Assembly (NCBI GenBank): GCA_941918925.1
Contig: OW799233.1
Span: 175,491,235-175,555,234 of the forward strand
Origin: Phyto melanocephala
Taxonomy: Eukaryota; Arthropoda; Insecta; Diptera; Rhinophoridae
Direction: 5' to 3'
Length of the DNA stretch: 64,000 nt
Part shown: piece by piece, positions 45,660 to 57,779 of the stretch
How positions within the stretch are numbered: the stretch's first letter is position 1
Layout of the letters: the number at the start of each line of letters is the position of its first letter
Program-made: the position numbers and the translations under genes
The notes under the pieces: generated by a model
The model's database searches: none
Seen by the model: the letters and a program-made list of their open reading frames with translations, nothing else
What the model was told of the DNA's origin: nothing

Positions 45660-47320
45660 ACCATCAAGAACAGGTATTTTTAAAATGTTTTGCTTAAGTT
45701 TTTAATACAAATTATTTGTGGAACTGTTTTTGTTTTTAATGTTTATAGCGGAAATTAAACAAAAAGAATTTTCTCAGTTTAAGTGCTCAACTAAGCAGAG
45801 ATTTTTATTTTATTTTTAAGGCTAAACAAATGAGCGTTATTTTATAAAAAAAAATATATTGTATTCTTCGTGGTGCCTCAGAAGTTATGTACCACACGCC
45901 TTGAATTTAGCAACTTTTTATAGCAGTTGTTGTTCTTGTTTTATGTGTTTTTATTAGGGAAGTGCAAATATCGCAAATATACGCATAATTGTAGTTATAT
46001 TTATATTGGATTACAGTTTTCAAAAAGAGCGTGCGTAATAAAAAAAATTCTGTTGTCGTGAGCCATTGTACACCTCTAGTTTTTATGTTGTCCCATTTTA
46101 AATATTATTTTATATGTTTCAAAGCAATTTACTTTAATTTTGCAGGAAAAAACTCTAATAAATATCTCCTAGATTTTTTTGGAACATGCTGATTGTTCAG
46201 AAAGTTGCCCACAACAAATTTAGTGTATCTAACTATTGTAGTTCTGCAGATATATGAAAAAGAATAATTACTTGTGTGGGAGGTACATGTACCTACCCTA
46301 ATATAACTCCAACATTTCGTGGAAACATGCATTTCGTTCTAAGCGTTATTCGGTATTTTGGACCCACTGTGCACAGTGCCTAAAAGCGAAAAGAATTAAA
46401 ATATTAACAAATCATTTTATGCATGATTCAAGCTTATCACATAAACGGTAGTTTTCTAAAGGTTAATATACGATAACTGTCATTTAAACTGTAAGAGACA
46501 CACAATTCTCAAACAAAAAAAATCTCTTAATTGCACTAAGTTTTTATATCTATACAAGATACATAATTAAATTTACAGAATAATCAAGGCGAATTCAATT
46601 TCAGATGGTTTTATACTACAACAAGTACCACATTAATAAAACATGGTTTTTATACCCTTCACACGACAGTGTACAGGTGCATATTGGTATTGGAAATCCG
46701 CATAATCGTCATGAAAAAGTTTTTGTATAGCAAAGGTGGTGGCACCATACGATATGACACACAACAACTTTTCATTTCATAGTTTAATAGAACGAAAACT
46801 GATACCCAGCTATGCTGGAGCTTGTTCTGTGAAATGAAGACTTTTGGTGTATAATATCATATGGTACCACCATTCATTCCTTTTACCACACAAAATCTTT
46901 TCATTTCACATTTTAAAGTAACGAAAATTGAGCCTCTGTTAGCAGCAGCTGCAAATTAAATTCGCCTTGAGAATAACAGTACAAAAATGTTGCCTTCCTT
47001 ATTATTACACTTTTTGTATTTTTAGACGACATTATGACATTAAAACAAGCAATAGAATAGAAAAAACATATTTTTTTAATTTCAAAACGTTTTAAAATTT
47101 TTACAATAAACATCTCATACATAACTTTCATTTTCAAATTTTATGCAGTCATGACACTATGATAATACGACATAATAGCACTTCTCGTGTGTACACCAAA
47201 TAAGACTATCAATCAAGACTACCAGACGAATAATAACATATTAAATATAACACCTACAGTTTGCCATGTCGTATTATTTATAAAACCATGCAGTGATACC
47301 AGCTGTAAAGTACAATTGTT
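45660..47320. other. ETHR long intron with an F1-like end
   Basis: At 46648 a TTTTTATACCCTTCACAC terminus like that of family F1 appears, but the following sequence does not continue as F1. Two ~40-bp direct repeats (CTTTTCATTTCA..TAACGAAAA-type, at about 46770 and 46890) lie inside. No gene is seen. Confidence 0.4.
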
Positions 47321-47786
47321 TTTATACCCTTCACACAAAAGTGAAAAAGGGAAAATATAGGTGTGTCATTCCGTATGAACTTTCTACAAATTTCATTTCC
47401 GACCCCATAAAGTATATATATTCTGAAAGCTTATGAATAGGGTTAAGCTCTGTCAGTCTGTCCGCCAGTCCGTGTGTATGTTGAAATCAACTTTTTGAAG
47501 CCCCCCGACATCACCTGGACCTGCGTGAGCTATTAAAATATTCGGGAGCAGATCGGTATTAAAAATCAGAGAAATCAGTACATAAACAACTGAGATATGA
47601 GGAAAATACCACGACCACCTCTTTGTTTTCATAACAACAACATACATACAAACGTGGTATACTGGTTAGAGTGAACGAGACATCAAATCCCAGCTGAGCC
47701 AAAAAAAAATTTTTTATTTTTTATTTAATATATTACTTATATTTTTATTTAAATTTTATTTTTTTCTTGTTTTATATTTATTATTT

Positions 47787-48607
47787 ACTAGCCAAACCCG
47801 GCGCGCGTTGCTACGCCCCTTAATGAATCGAAATGCATTCTGAATTTTAATTAAATATCAAGTGCAAAAACCTAAAAATTATAATTTTTTTGTGGGCGTG
47901 GCATTGCCCACTTTTCTAATCACGAAATTGTAAAATCATAACAGCTCAATATGTGTGCAAAGTTTCGGAAGAATCGGACCAGTGCAAGTACCTCAAAATT
48001 AAAATTTTTTTTATGGGCGTGGCCCTGCCCACTTTTCTAATCATGAAATTGTAAAGTCATAACAGCTCAATATGTGTGCAAAGTTTCAGAATAATCGGTC
48101 AAGTGCAAGTACCTTAAAATGATACCTTTTTTTATAGGCGTGGCACTGCCCACTTTTCTAATCACGAAATTATTTAGTCATGACAGCTCAATATGTGTGC
48201 AAAGTTTCAGAAAAATCGGTCCAGTGCAAGTACCTCAAAATTGTAGCCTTTTTTATGGGCGTGGCCCCGCCCACTTTTTTAATCATAAAATTATAAAGTC
48301 ACGACAGCTTAATATGTGTGCAAAGTTTCAGAAAAATCGGTCCAGTGCAAGTACCTCAAAATTAAAACTTTTTTAGGGGCGTGGCCCCGCCCACTTTTCT
48401 TATCACGAAATTATTTAGTCATGACAGCTCGATATGTGTGCAAAGTTTCAGAAAAATCGGTCAAGTGCAAGTAGCTAAAACTGATAACTAATTTTTTATG
48501 GGCGTGGCCCCGCCCACTTTTTTTCATCCATAAACACTCCCCGGTATGTGTACAACAACTTACCAAAGTTTGAGCCCGATCGGTTTTGCAGTTTCAGAGT
48601 CTATAGC

Positions 48608-48642
<35 letters not shown>

Positions 48643-48660
48643 TTCACTTTTATATATATA
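47787..48660 (+). repeat. 120-bp-monomer element, copy E2
   Basis: Starts ACTAGCCAAACCCGGCGCGC and ends AGAGTTTCACTTTTATATAT plus ATAG. Six or so monomers of 120-121 bp (GGGCGTGGC starts near 48015, 48136, 48257 and 48377). The next element begins at once. The plus frame at 48119-48376 follows the monomer period and is not a gene. Confidence 0.8.
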
Positions 48661-49363
48661 GACTAGCCAAACCCGGCGCGCGTTGCTACGCCCCTTAATA
48701 AATCAAAATGCATTCTGAATTTTAATTGAATATCAAGTGCAAAAACCTAAAAATTATAATTCTTTTTATGGGCGTGGCCTTGCCCACTTTTCTAATCACG
48801 AAATTGTAAAGTCATAATAGCTCAATATGTGTGCAAAGTTTCAGAATAATCGGTCCAGTGCAAGTACCTCAAAATGATACATTTTTTTTATGGGCGTGGC
48901 ACTGCCCACTTTTCTAATCTTTAAATTATTTAGTCATGACAGCTCAATATGTGTGCAAAGTTTCAAAAAAATCGGTATGATGCAAGTACCTCAAATTATA
49001 GCCTTTTTTTAAGGGCGTGGCCCCGCCCACTTTTTTAATCACGAAGTTATAAAGTCACGACAGCTTAATATGTGTGCATAGTTTCAGAAAAATCGATCCA
49101 GTGCAAGTACCTCAAAGTTAAAACTTTTTTAGGGGCGTGGCCCCGCCCACTTTTCTTATCACGAAATTATTTAGTCATGACAGCTCGATATGTGTGCAAA
49201 GTTTCAGAAAAATCGGTCAAGTGCAAGTAGCTAAAACTGATAACTAATTTTTTATGGGCGTGGCCCCGCCCACTTTTTTTCATCCATAAACACTCCCCGG
49301 TATGTGTACAACAACTTACCAAAGTTTGAGCCCGATCGGTTTTACAGTTTCAGAGTCTATAGC

Positions 49364-49428
<65 letters not shown>

Positions 49429-49450
49429 TTCACTTTTATATATATAGATA
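48661..49450 (+). repeat. 120-bp-monomer element, copy E3, with long (AC)n tract
   Basis: Starts ACTAGCCAAACCCGGCGCGC directly after E2, in the same orientation. It has the same monomers, then a CA tract of about 60 bp (about 49365-49424) and a TATATATAGAT end. It is more similar to E2 than to E1 by eye. Confidence 0.8.
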
Positions 49451-49650
49451 TTTTAATTATTTTTTTTGAATTTTTTTTTTATATTTTTTTTTTTTAACAT
49501 ACATACATACATACGTAAATTTTAAATTTAACAATGGGATGTTTTTATATATGTATGTACGTATTTCATATGAGATGAATGGTGATACAAACTACGTTGT
49601 GAAGGGTATATAAGATTCGACACGGCCGAATATAGCACTCTTACTTGTTT

Positions 49651-50229
49651 TAGAAATAAATTAATCGTTTTAAAAATATTTTAATTGTTTTGCACATACC
49701 TATAACAAATTAGATAGTTTCATTTAAAGTAATTAAACAATAAAACAATAAACAGTTAAACGATAACTGAATCATAGTGCATGACATTTACTTAAATGAA
49801 ATAAAATTTGTCGTTTAAACTAAAACGTTTAAAGTAAACTATAGAAATATTAATGTTAATTTCATTTATTGTTTTGTTTTTTTTAAAGTAAAATGTAGTA
49901 GTTGTAGTCGTAGTAACATGTATGTAGTTTGCCTTTTTTTTAACATAAGAAATAATAGTAATAAGACAACAAAATTAGATTTTGCCGTTAGTTAAAGCCG
50001 GGATGGCTTTGCATTTTAAAGCCTTCAATTTTTTTTTTATTATTAAACATTATTATTAATAATAATAACAATAAAAAATTGAAGTTTTAATAATGGTAAG
50101 CTATTTAATTGGCACAATAAACTCTACCTTTAACTAACGGCAAGTTGTAATAATGGCCCTTAGAATGTGAAAATATTTTCTTTGTATTTTTGCATATTTT
50201 CTTCATACTTCGCTATTGAAAATGTTTAG
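49651..50229. other. Intron before second ETHR last exon
   Basis: AT-rich. A hairpin-like pair, AATTTTTTTTTTATTATTAA and TAATAATAACAATAAAAAATT, lies at about 50028-50078. The motif GCCGTTAGTTAAAG (49983-49996) has an inverted match, CTTTAACTAACGGC, at 50129-50142, giving a larger stem of about 160 bp. The acceptor is CTATTGAAAATGTTTAG. Confidence 0.5.
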
Positions 50230-51172
50230 CCCTATTATTTTAATAGCCACCTATCGTTCGGAGCCCTATTACGATGGTACTTTGGTAGCTGTTTGTTTTA
50301 CTTCGGCCGAAACCTTTTGGAGTGCATTTTACTTTATAACCAGCATAACTTTATTCTTTTTCATACCATTTGCCATTTTGGTTTTACTATACGCCGCTAT
50401 TGCTTATAAATTGTTAAAAAGACATTCGGAATTTCAGCGTCCAACATCGCCCAATACAAATGAAGCATTAACAACGACCGCCATGGAGGTCGTAACAGAA
50501 ACCAACAGTTGTATAGCGCCCTCTAAAGAGATAGTGATAGTGGGCAAACTATCGACTGCCCGTCGAAATCGTGTCAATAGTCATCCCCATAACAATAACT
50601 TACGTAAGCATCGCAAACAAGTGATCATCATGCTGGTGACAGTGATTTCCAGTTTTTTCATTTGTCTTTTACCATTTCGCGCTTTTACGATTTGGATTAT
50701 CGCCAATGATGATATGACATCGTTAAGTATAGAGGGCTATTACAATGTTTTATATTTTTGTCGCATTATGTTGTATCTCAATTCGGCCCTCAATCCCATA
50801 CTCTACAATTTAATGTCTTCGAAGTTTCGTAGCGGTTTTCGAAATCTTATTTTTGCCTGTTGCCCTCATCATAATCACAAACGTAATCCTTGTGCGCGTC
50901 GTCGTCATATTACCACCTACACAAAACGCGAAACAAATGTTGGGGAAAATGACAACAGTTTAAGATCTCGACGACCCCTAAAAAGAGATGCTACATTTTT
51001 GATTAATTCTATATCGACTTCATCCGGCACGGATCGTACATCGAATACCTGGCGCAGTGGCAGTGTATCAACTTCAATAACTGGCATAGTAAAGCCGCCA
51101 GAATCGCATTCATTGGCAGCAGCCATAACCGATATGAATACAGCTGCTTTAACAACTATGAATTTAAATTAA
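50230..51172 (+). CDS. ETHR: ETHR alternative last exon 2 (ECL2, TM5-7, C-terminus)
   Basis: Begins after GTTTAG. The first base completes Ser, then PIILIATYRSEPYYDGT gives a different ECL2, with the Cys kept in AVCFTSAE. The 313 residues contain TM5 (AFYFITSITLFFFIPFAILV) and an ICL3 of about 75 residues, rich in Thr, Ser and Asn. TM6 follows (VIIMLVTVISSFFICLLPFR), then TM7 with LNSALNPILYNLMS. A Cys pair right after TM7 (FACCPHH) is a likely palmitoylation site. The tail is Arg-rich, then Ser/Thr-rich, and ends TMNLN before TAA. Compared with the exon at 19751, ECL2 and ICL3 differ most, while TM6-TM7 are close. Reaching this exon requires skipping the first last exon and its poly(A) site and removing a 46-kb intron. 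An antisense frame at 50917-51126 is a shadow. Confidence 0.93.
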
Positions 51173-51691
51173 ATCTATTAAAGTTTTTTTTTTAGTTTTA
51201 ATAAGAATCACAACTTTAAGTTAGACTAAAAGAGCTTTTATTCATAGAAAGTAATTATCATTAATTGTGGAAAATTTGGTGACAAATTAAAGAGCTTTTT
51301 GAAGATATAAAACGCATAACAATTAACATCGTGCGTTTTAAATGGAGCACTTCAAACTACCGCAAAAAAAATATAATTAAAATAAGCTATAAATCTATGA
51401 TTTGTATTTAAAATTATATTATTAAAAGATTATGTGCACATTTTAAAAAATGTTAATTTTGTTATGAAATTTGTCAGCAACTAGTATCTTTTTCTGAGCA
51501 AAAACCTCGATTATACATATAAAAGAGATGAGAAAAAAACAGAAAAGAAATCAGCGTAATACATGGTGGGTCAAAACTCATCATGGGATTTAAAAAATCA
51601 ATAACTTCTTCGTTTATAAATTTTAAAATTTTTTTTTCCTGGAGAATAAATAATGGAAAGACCCACAACTGAACAAAGAACCACAATAATA

Positions 51692-52073
51692 AAGGGTCCG
51701 CCATCTAACGTTTTTTTCAACTAATGCTTATTTCGTAAATGGTAGCACTTACCTCATGTCTGATTTAACAGATAATTAGTTTTATCCTTCCACTGAACGA
51801 ATATGGTTGTGTATACGCTTGAACAACGCTGGGAAATATTGCGACATTATTTTGGCCGATTTTGCCAAAAAAAATCATCTCTTCAGATGAAGCAAAATTG
51901 TCGCATTTGGGGCACAGAAAACCCGCACGAACGAATTTTTGTTCACAAAAATTGAAGAGGAGGATATTGACAACATTTGATTTCAACAGGACGGCGCTGC
52001 GAGCCACACAGCCGAAGCTACACTTTTTTTATAGCATTTTCAAAAAAAAAAGTAAGTTATTTGGCGGACCCTT
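51692..52073 (+). mobile_element. Tc1/mariner-like element, family M1, short deletion copy
   Basis: TA flanks AAGGGTCCGCCATCTAA at the left and TTGGCGGACCCTT at the right. At 382 bp it keeps the 5' part up to SSDEA (about 51880), then a piece near FQQDGAA (about 51985), with the rest deleted. The minus frame at 51765-52007 is antisense of this relic. Confidence 0.85.
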
Positions 52074-52269
52074 TATAATCTTATTATTAAAGTCAGCGAT
52101 AAATTATTCTAACACAAACAGCAAATCGTTGACATTTTAATTTTATAATTTTTATAATATGGCACTGTAAGAGATTTGTGTCTAACCGTTAGATCACGTT
52201 CAATTCATACTGCGGAAAATTATGAACCGGTAAAGCAAAGCTTTAACAAAACACCAGAAGACGCTCTGC

Positions 52270-53030
52270 TCAGCTCGGAATGGTTCGGACGTCACTACGG
52301 CCCATTTTAAAAAAATATTTACTGTTATTTTCATATAAGGTACAATTGGTACAAGAATTGAAATCCGCAGATCATCGACAACGTCAACATTTTAAAGTTA
52401 ATTTTAAACAGTTGACTAGAAATAAAAACAACTGTATTAAAAGTATGATTATGAGTAATAAAGCTCATTTTCATTTGAATGGTTTTGTTAATAAGCAGAA
52501 CAGTAGGTTCTGAGGTTCTAAAAATCAAAAGGTCATTCGTCAACCTCAATGACTCCCCATTAAGTGTACAGTATGGTGTAGCATTACAGCTTTAAATATC
52601 ATTGCGCTTTCTTTGAAAATAAAGATTGAAAATCAGTTACCGTAAATGTCCTGCTTGTAGTTTCAGCAGGATGAAGCCACTACTCATATTACCCGAGACA
52701 CAATGTCGCTTATAATTCAAATTTTTGGAGAGAGAAATTCAGAAATTAATTATCTAACGCATTTGCCAGATTTATCCACACCCGACTATTTTCTTTGGGA
52801 TTATTTACAGGAGCGAGTAGACAATCCTTGAATTCAAGGCTGCAAAAATTCGAGCGCAACAGCCACAAATTTTTAAACAAGTTATAAAAAAGCATTTAAA
52901 CGAGCCATTTACTGCGAAGTTAAATTTCCATTTTGTATATTTTATAATCTGAGAAAAAAAAATTTTAAAGTATTTAAAAAAGAGTTATTAAACTTTTAAG
53001 CTCCATTGTGAGTTTCGGCACATCCTTTAC
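52270..53030 (+). pseudogene. Tc1/mariner-like transposase remnant (third family)
   Basis: The plus strand reads, with frame breaks, MSNKAHFHLNGFVNKQN (first block, the usual Asp replaced by Asn) at about 52450. CTVWCSITALNII, FQQDEATTHITRDTMSL (second Asp, about 52660) and LPDLSTPDYFLWDYLQE (third Asp, about 52770) follow. The ends are not determined, although CACATCC and similar words near 53030 may mark the right end. Confidence 0.7.
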
Positions 53031-53576
53031 ATACAAAAATTAAAACTATTTCGTATTTCAATTATTCCTAACATGTATTTATTATTAAATGTGTAAATTA
53101 AATAATGATTATTGCAAATATTTAATAATTTGTTTGTATGTATGTATGTCAATAAAACTTATTGTTATGAATATTTATAAAAAATAAAAATTATATAAAA
53201 AAATACATTTTACAAATAACAAGAATACGGGTATTTTGAATAAAAAGAATTTTTAAAAAAATTCAACATATTAAGAGATATTATCGAAAAATACTTTTAA
53301 CATAAAGACTTGGACTTTAAGCACCAAGGGTCCAAGCGGATTTTTCTAAAATTGAGTTTACATATAGAAATAGTAGTTAAAGTTCGGGTAAGTATGGAAT
53401 ACCAGAGGTGAATGTGTTATTTTTATTTGGCAGCGAGATATGGCGACCAGTTCTAGAATTTTTCATTAAAATACCTATTTCGCTTGGAACATAGGGATTA
53501 TATGAGCGCTGAAACAAATATTAAAATTCTTGTCTCATAGAGACGGAGTAGATAGATAGAAATTTTGAGCTAAAAT

Positions 53577-54629
53577 CCCAGCCTGCAAAATTGTCCGACA
53601 TCTATCAGAAATATCGACAAACAAGTAAGAATTCTATACGAATTCTGTCAGACTTCTGACCGCCAAACACATGAAGTGGTTAACACGAATTCTGACAGAC
53701 ATGTCTTGGGAAATTCTAAGTTTTTTACCGACGTGTCTGATAGAAATCTGATAGAAAAAGCAGGGGAAATTCTGATTTATTACACGACATTCGTATGAAT
53801 TTCTGACAGATTTCTGAAAGTTTGTCGAATGTAATTCTAACCGATCAATCGTACAAATTTCTTAAAGAAATCTGAAATATTTAATAAAATAAAACACAGT
53901 TTTTTTTATTAATTTATTAATTAATTACATATATTCATATACATTGTTTATATGCTAGATTTAATAGTTAAAACAATTCTTTTAAATATTTTAAGCTCAC
54001 TTGAAAATCCAAATACGACTCTTTTTTAGCATTTTTCCGATAAGCCTGACGTGACATTTTTTTAAATATATATTTTTTATTAAGCACAAAACAATCACTT
54101 TCTATATTACTTTAAAACTTTTTTAACACACCAATAAATTAAATTTTTTAATATTACCTATTTTGTTGCACTTTATGGCCTTAATTAACAATATGTAAAA
54201 CAAACAAAATCAAAATTACAAAATTGATAAAGGCGAAAAATTCCATTTTAATTTGTAAAGAAAAAACAAAAATCCTAAAAAAAGGAATAAAAACAACTTA
54301 GACATTTCTGTACGAAATCAGTTAGAAATCTATCAGACATGTCGGTAAACAAAAATTAATAAAATCAATCAGACGTGTCGTACATTAAATTTCCCAGACA
54401 TGTCTTACAGAAATCTGTACGAAGTGTCCGTAAAAAAAGTCAGGGGCCGAATTACGGCATTCGATCACGATCGAAATTTTACTCGAACGATCGAGTTCGC
54501 TGTGCTTTAGGTATAGAGATTCTAATAAGAATTTTACGATTTCGATCACGTTCGAATGCCGTAATTCGGCCCCAGATATTTGTATGACTTGTCTGATTCA
54601 GACATTGTAGTACTATTGTGCAGGCTGGG
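53577..54629. mobile_element. TIR element with many GACATGTCTGA-type motifs
   Basis: CCCAGCCTGCAAAAT at the left and ATTGTGCAGGCTGGG at the right. Both inner flanks (53590-53830 and 54300-54430) are filled with direct and inverted short words: CAGACATGTC, GACGTGTCTGAT, AGAAATCTGA and TCTGACAG. The middle is plain AT-rich. About 1.05 kb including a 131-bp insertion at 54443. No ORF. The family is not recognised. Confidence 0.7.
54443..54573. mobile_element. Small palindromic MITE nested in 53577-54629
   Basis: GGGGCCGAATTACGGCATTC at the left and its complement GAATGCCGTAATTCGGCCCC at the right, extending into CGATCACG(A/T)TCGAA. 131 bp. The plus frame at 54375-54587 runs through it and is a shadow. 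Confidence 0.8.
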
Positions 54630-54639
54630 ATCTAGAGAC

Positions 54640-56760
54640 ACGTTGTAGCACTTAATATCAAAATACTTTTAAGAACTTTGTGGTTCATTTCGTTCATTCG
54701 TGGAGTATGTCCCAAGTTTTTAAATTATAGAAATTCAAAAAAAAAATTTCTGTAAAATTTTTGTATCTGAAGTAGCTTGTGGCAAATTCAAGCAAATTTA
54801 CTGTAACATCAAAGCTAAATGAGAACATTATAATTCTAGAGATAATCCAAAGATTTTTTAGAAATACTGTACCATAGGATTGCCCTTTGAACTCGTCACA
54901 CAAAATGATCTTATGAATGAGCAAGAAAACTTCAAAAAAGGAAGCATAAAAGCTCGAACTGTTGGCCGAGCCGAGAAATTGCTACCACTACTTTATCTAA
55001 AAACCCGCTTTTAAATTATTAAATTCGAGAAATTCTAAAACCTCTAGATCCTTCTTTGCCATTACCACTAATTGAACATGAATTGATTAAAGCACTTCCC
55101 CACCATAGACTAAAAGAAATTGCGGCAATAATTTAAAGCTAAGGTAAGTATAAAGATGAGCCTGATGATATCATAGAATCTTATTATGATAAATAAAAGA
55201 ACCATAAATGCTTTTTTTAATAAAATTAGCCTACATACGTAGTTTTAATGCAAGTACGGGTGGAGGGCCAATAGCATGGTACAATTATCAGGTAGCCTCA
55301 CTAAAACAGCTAATTTTTTTTTTTTCTCTACCTTAAGGTTTAACTAAGATGTCAAATTTTGTTTATGTATGTGTATATATTGTGAACGTATATATTCTAC
55401 CGACAAAAAAACACGCACACACATTTGTTTTTTGACATTTAAGTCGTCGTTTTCCAGCAACAAAATACATTGATGATTGCACCATGGCCAATAGTCACCA
55501 TGTGGCTTAAAATTTTTTTATTTTATTTATTAAAACTTATTCTTTTAAACAATAAAAATAAAATAAAATAAATAATTAAATCTAATGGTGACTTTTACTT
55601 TTTTTAATTTTATGAAATTTAAATTTAAAATAGCATTAATAAATTAAGCAGGTACATACATACATATATAAATTCATAAACAAAAAAGCAAACAAAAGAA
55701 AAGCGATAATAAAATATTCTACTAGTCATTTTTAATAACATGTTTTTGCAGTTTTCTTTCAATGAAAATGAAAATTACCTAAAAGCTCTTGACAAAAGTT
55801 GAATGAAATGAAAAATCATAAATGTTAGACTGACAATTGGGTTTCTGGTATGTTTACCAAACGTAAAATTATTATTTTACCCGAGAATCGAGGAATTCTC
55901 TTATAATATTCTTTTATGGAAGAAACCTAAAGTTAATCGATAAGAATCTATATAAAAAAATGTTATCAATAAACTTACATAAAATTGAATATTTTTCAAA
56001 GAAAAAAATTTGTAAAACTAAAGATTTACTACTTTTTAAAAATAAATATAAAATAACAGACAATTAAATTCCTTTAAAAAAATCATAAACTTGGCATCAC
56101 TCTTTTTATATGAAATAAGCGCCATCTATTGTTTAGCTTAATATTATTTCACCTACCAAAAACTGTGTTTTTAACATTTGGCTGAAATTCTGATGTGACT
56201 ACCAGCGCTTTTTATACAGATTTTATTTTATCTGTTATAATGGATATAGACGATACATACCTTCTTGCACTGAGGTTTTGAGATACACGTTACTACAAAT
56301 CATACCATATAAATCATTTAAAGGCAATAAAAATTAAATAAAACTGCTTTTTAGTAAACAGTTGCTCAGAAAAAATCATCGTAATTCAGCTCTGGTCGGG
56401 TCAATAGCTCACGCGTCATAGCCATTATCATTTGAGAGCAATCATTCCGTCTCTTTATATCTGTCTTTGAGAGTTTTGCGTCTGACTGGCGCGAGATTAA
56501 TTGTGTAGCGTCTTGTAACTGTACTTTAATACAGTATTTTTTAATTGGATTATCTTAAGGAGTACTAAATAAATTTATTTAATTATAACTGGAGGAGAGC
56601 AAACTTAAATATAATTTACTGTAACTGGAGGCATACCATAAAACTCATTCTATTTATTGTTCAGATGTATCCGACTTCTTATAAAAAGGTTTATGTAGGT
56701 TGGCTTGCGTTACTTGAATCAACGTTTTGTAACTGAAGGAGTACCATTAAACTCAGTTTT
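54640..56760. other. Intergenic, no gene seen
   Basis: This lies between the ETHR 3' region and the repeats before Rab1. AT-rich, with a short minus frame (54694-54924) lacking any domain. No clear element ends. Confidence 0.5.
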
Positions 56761-56762
56761 AT

Positions 56763-57600
56763 TATACCCACCACTAAAAAGATGGTGTGATGGTATAATA
56801 ATTTTGTCATTCCGTTTGTAACACAAAGAGATATTCATTTGGGGGCGAATATATTATATATTTGCTGGTACTAGTGTCACTTAGAACCATCTAGCTATGT
56901 CCATCCGTCTGTCTGTTGAAAATACAATAGAGCTCGAACATAAAAAGTTAGGGGGATAAAATTCACAAGAATATTTCTAAGACTTAGTTTATATGAAAGA
57001 GAGCTATAGCGTGTAATGCAAGAGTAGGTCATAAAAAATGTCTTTCTTACATCATTAACAACGTTATGCGATACAATTTTGCAAGTATATTTCTTGAGTA
57101 AATAAATATAATTTTCTCGAAAATTTCTTTAATCCATACACTACGAAAGGAGTTATAAATCAAAATGTACGAAAATTAAATTTAAAACATAGTAAAACTG
57201 ACAAAATTAGACGTACGATTCTGAACTTTTGAAAACATTCCATAATTACAAAATTAAAGAAGAAAAGTTTATAATGGAATTGAATTCAAACATTAATTAT
57301 ATTATTTTAAAATTAGGAGGTGCATTGACTAGACAAAGATAATATGTATTAATGCTGGACCGATCTTCTTGAAATTTTTACATAATATAATTAAGACTCT
57401 AATATGATTAATATAATATTTATTTTACCACGCCTACTTTAATGCCCACTTTTTTTAATTATGTACTTAAATCGATATAGTTTTTAGTATTTTTCTTCAA
57501 ATTGTACACAATTTATAGTCCAGCCAATGCAGACATAAACGTTTAAGAATCAGTCAACATCTATTTTTTATACTCCTAAGTAAATATTTAGGGTATCTCA
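56763..57600. repeat. Dispersed repeat, family F2, copy 1
   Basis: Begins TATACCCACCACTAAAAAG and contains GTCATTCCGTTTGTAACAC, GCTATGTCCATCCGTCTGTC and ACGCCTACTTTAATGCCCAC. All are shared with 62349-63730 in the same order. The right end near GGGTATC is uncertain. F2 resembles F1 in its terminal TATACCC and GTCTGTC words but is distinct. Confidence 0.7.
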
Positions 57601-57779
57601 CCTCAAGGGACAATTTGTGCCTCACCTAAATAACTTGACGACTTCGATGATATTTTAATTTTATTTTATTCATATAAAATTTAATAATTTTTTACAAAAA
57701 ATAATGGCCACGCATACTTGAGCAAATACAATAACTTGTAAATTGTGACACAAAACCACTGTGTCTACGAGGGTGTAAC

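Larger units (their letters stand above)
47322..49650. repeat. Family F1 dispersed repeat, interrupted by two tandem 120-bp-monomer elements
   Basis: The left part, 47322-47786, matches 7690-8230, and the right part, 49450-49650, matches 8600-8825 (CATACATACGTAAATTT, GAAGGGTATATAAGATTCG, CTCTTACTTG). Between them lie elements E2 and E3. The interruption falls in the same A/T-rich segment that received the palindrome in the other copy. Confidence 0.8.

Noticed and set aside
46648..46930. A further F1 copy
   Set aside because: Only the TTTTTATACCCTTCAC end matches. The following sequence does not align with the other F1 copies, so it is recorded only as an F1-like end.
48119..48376. 85-codon frame with repeated GVALPTF/GRGPAHF words
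   Set aside because: The pattern is the 120-bp monomer read in frame, because 120 is divisible by three. Neighbouring monomers carry stops and length changes.
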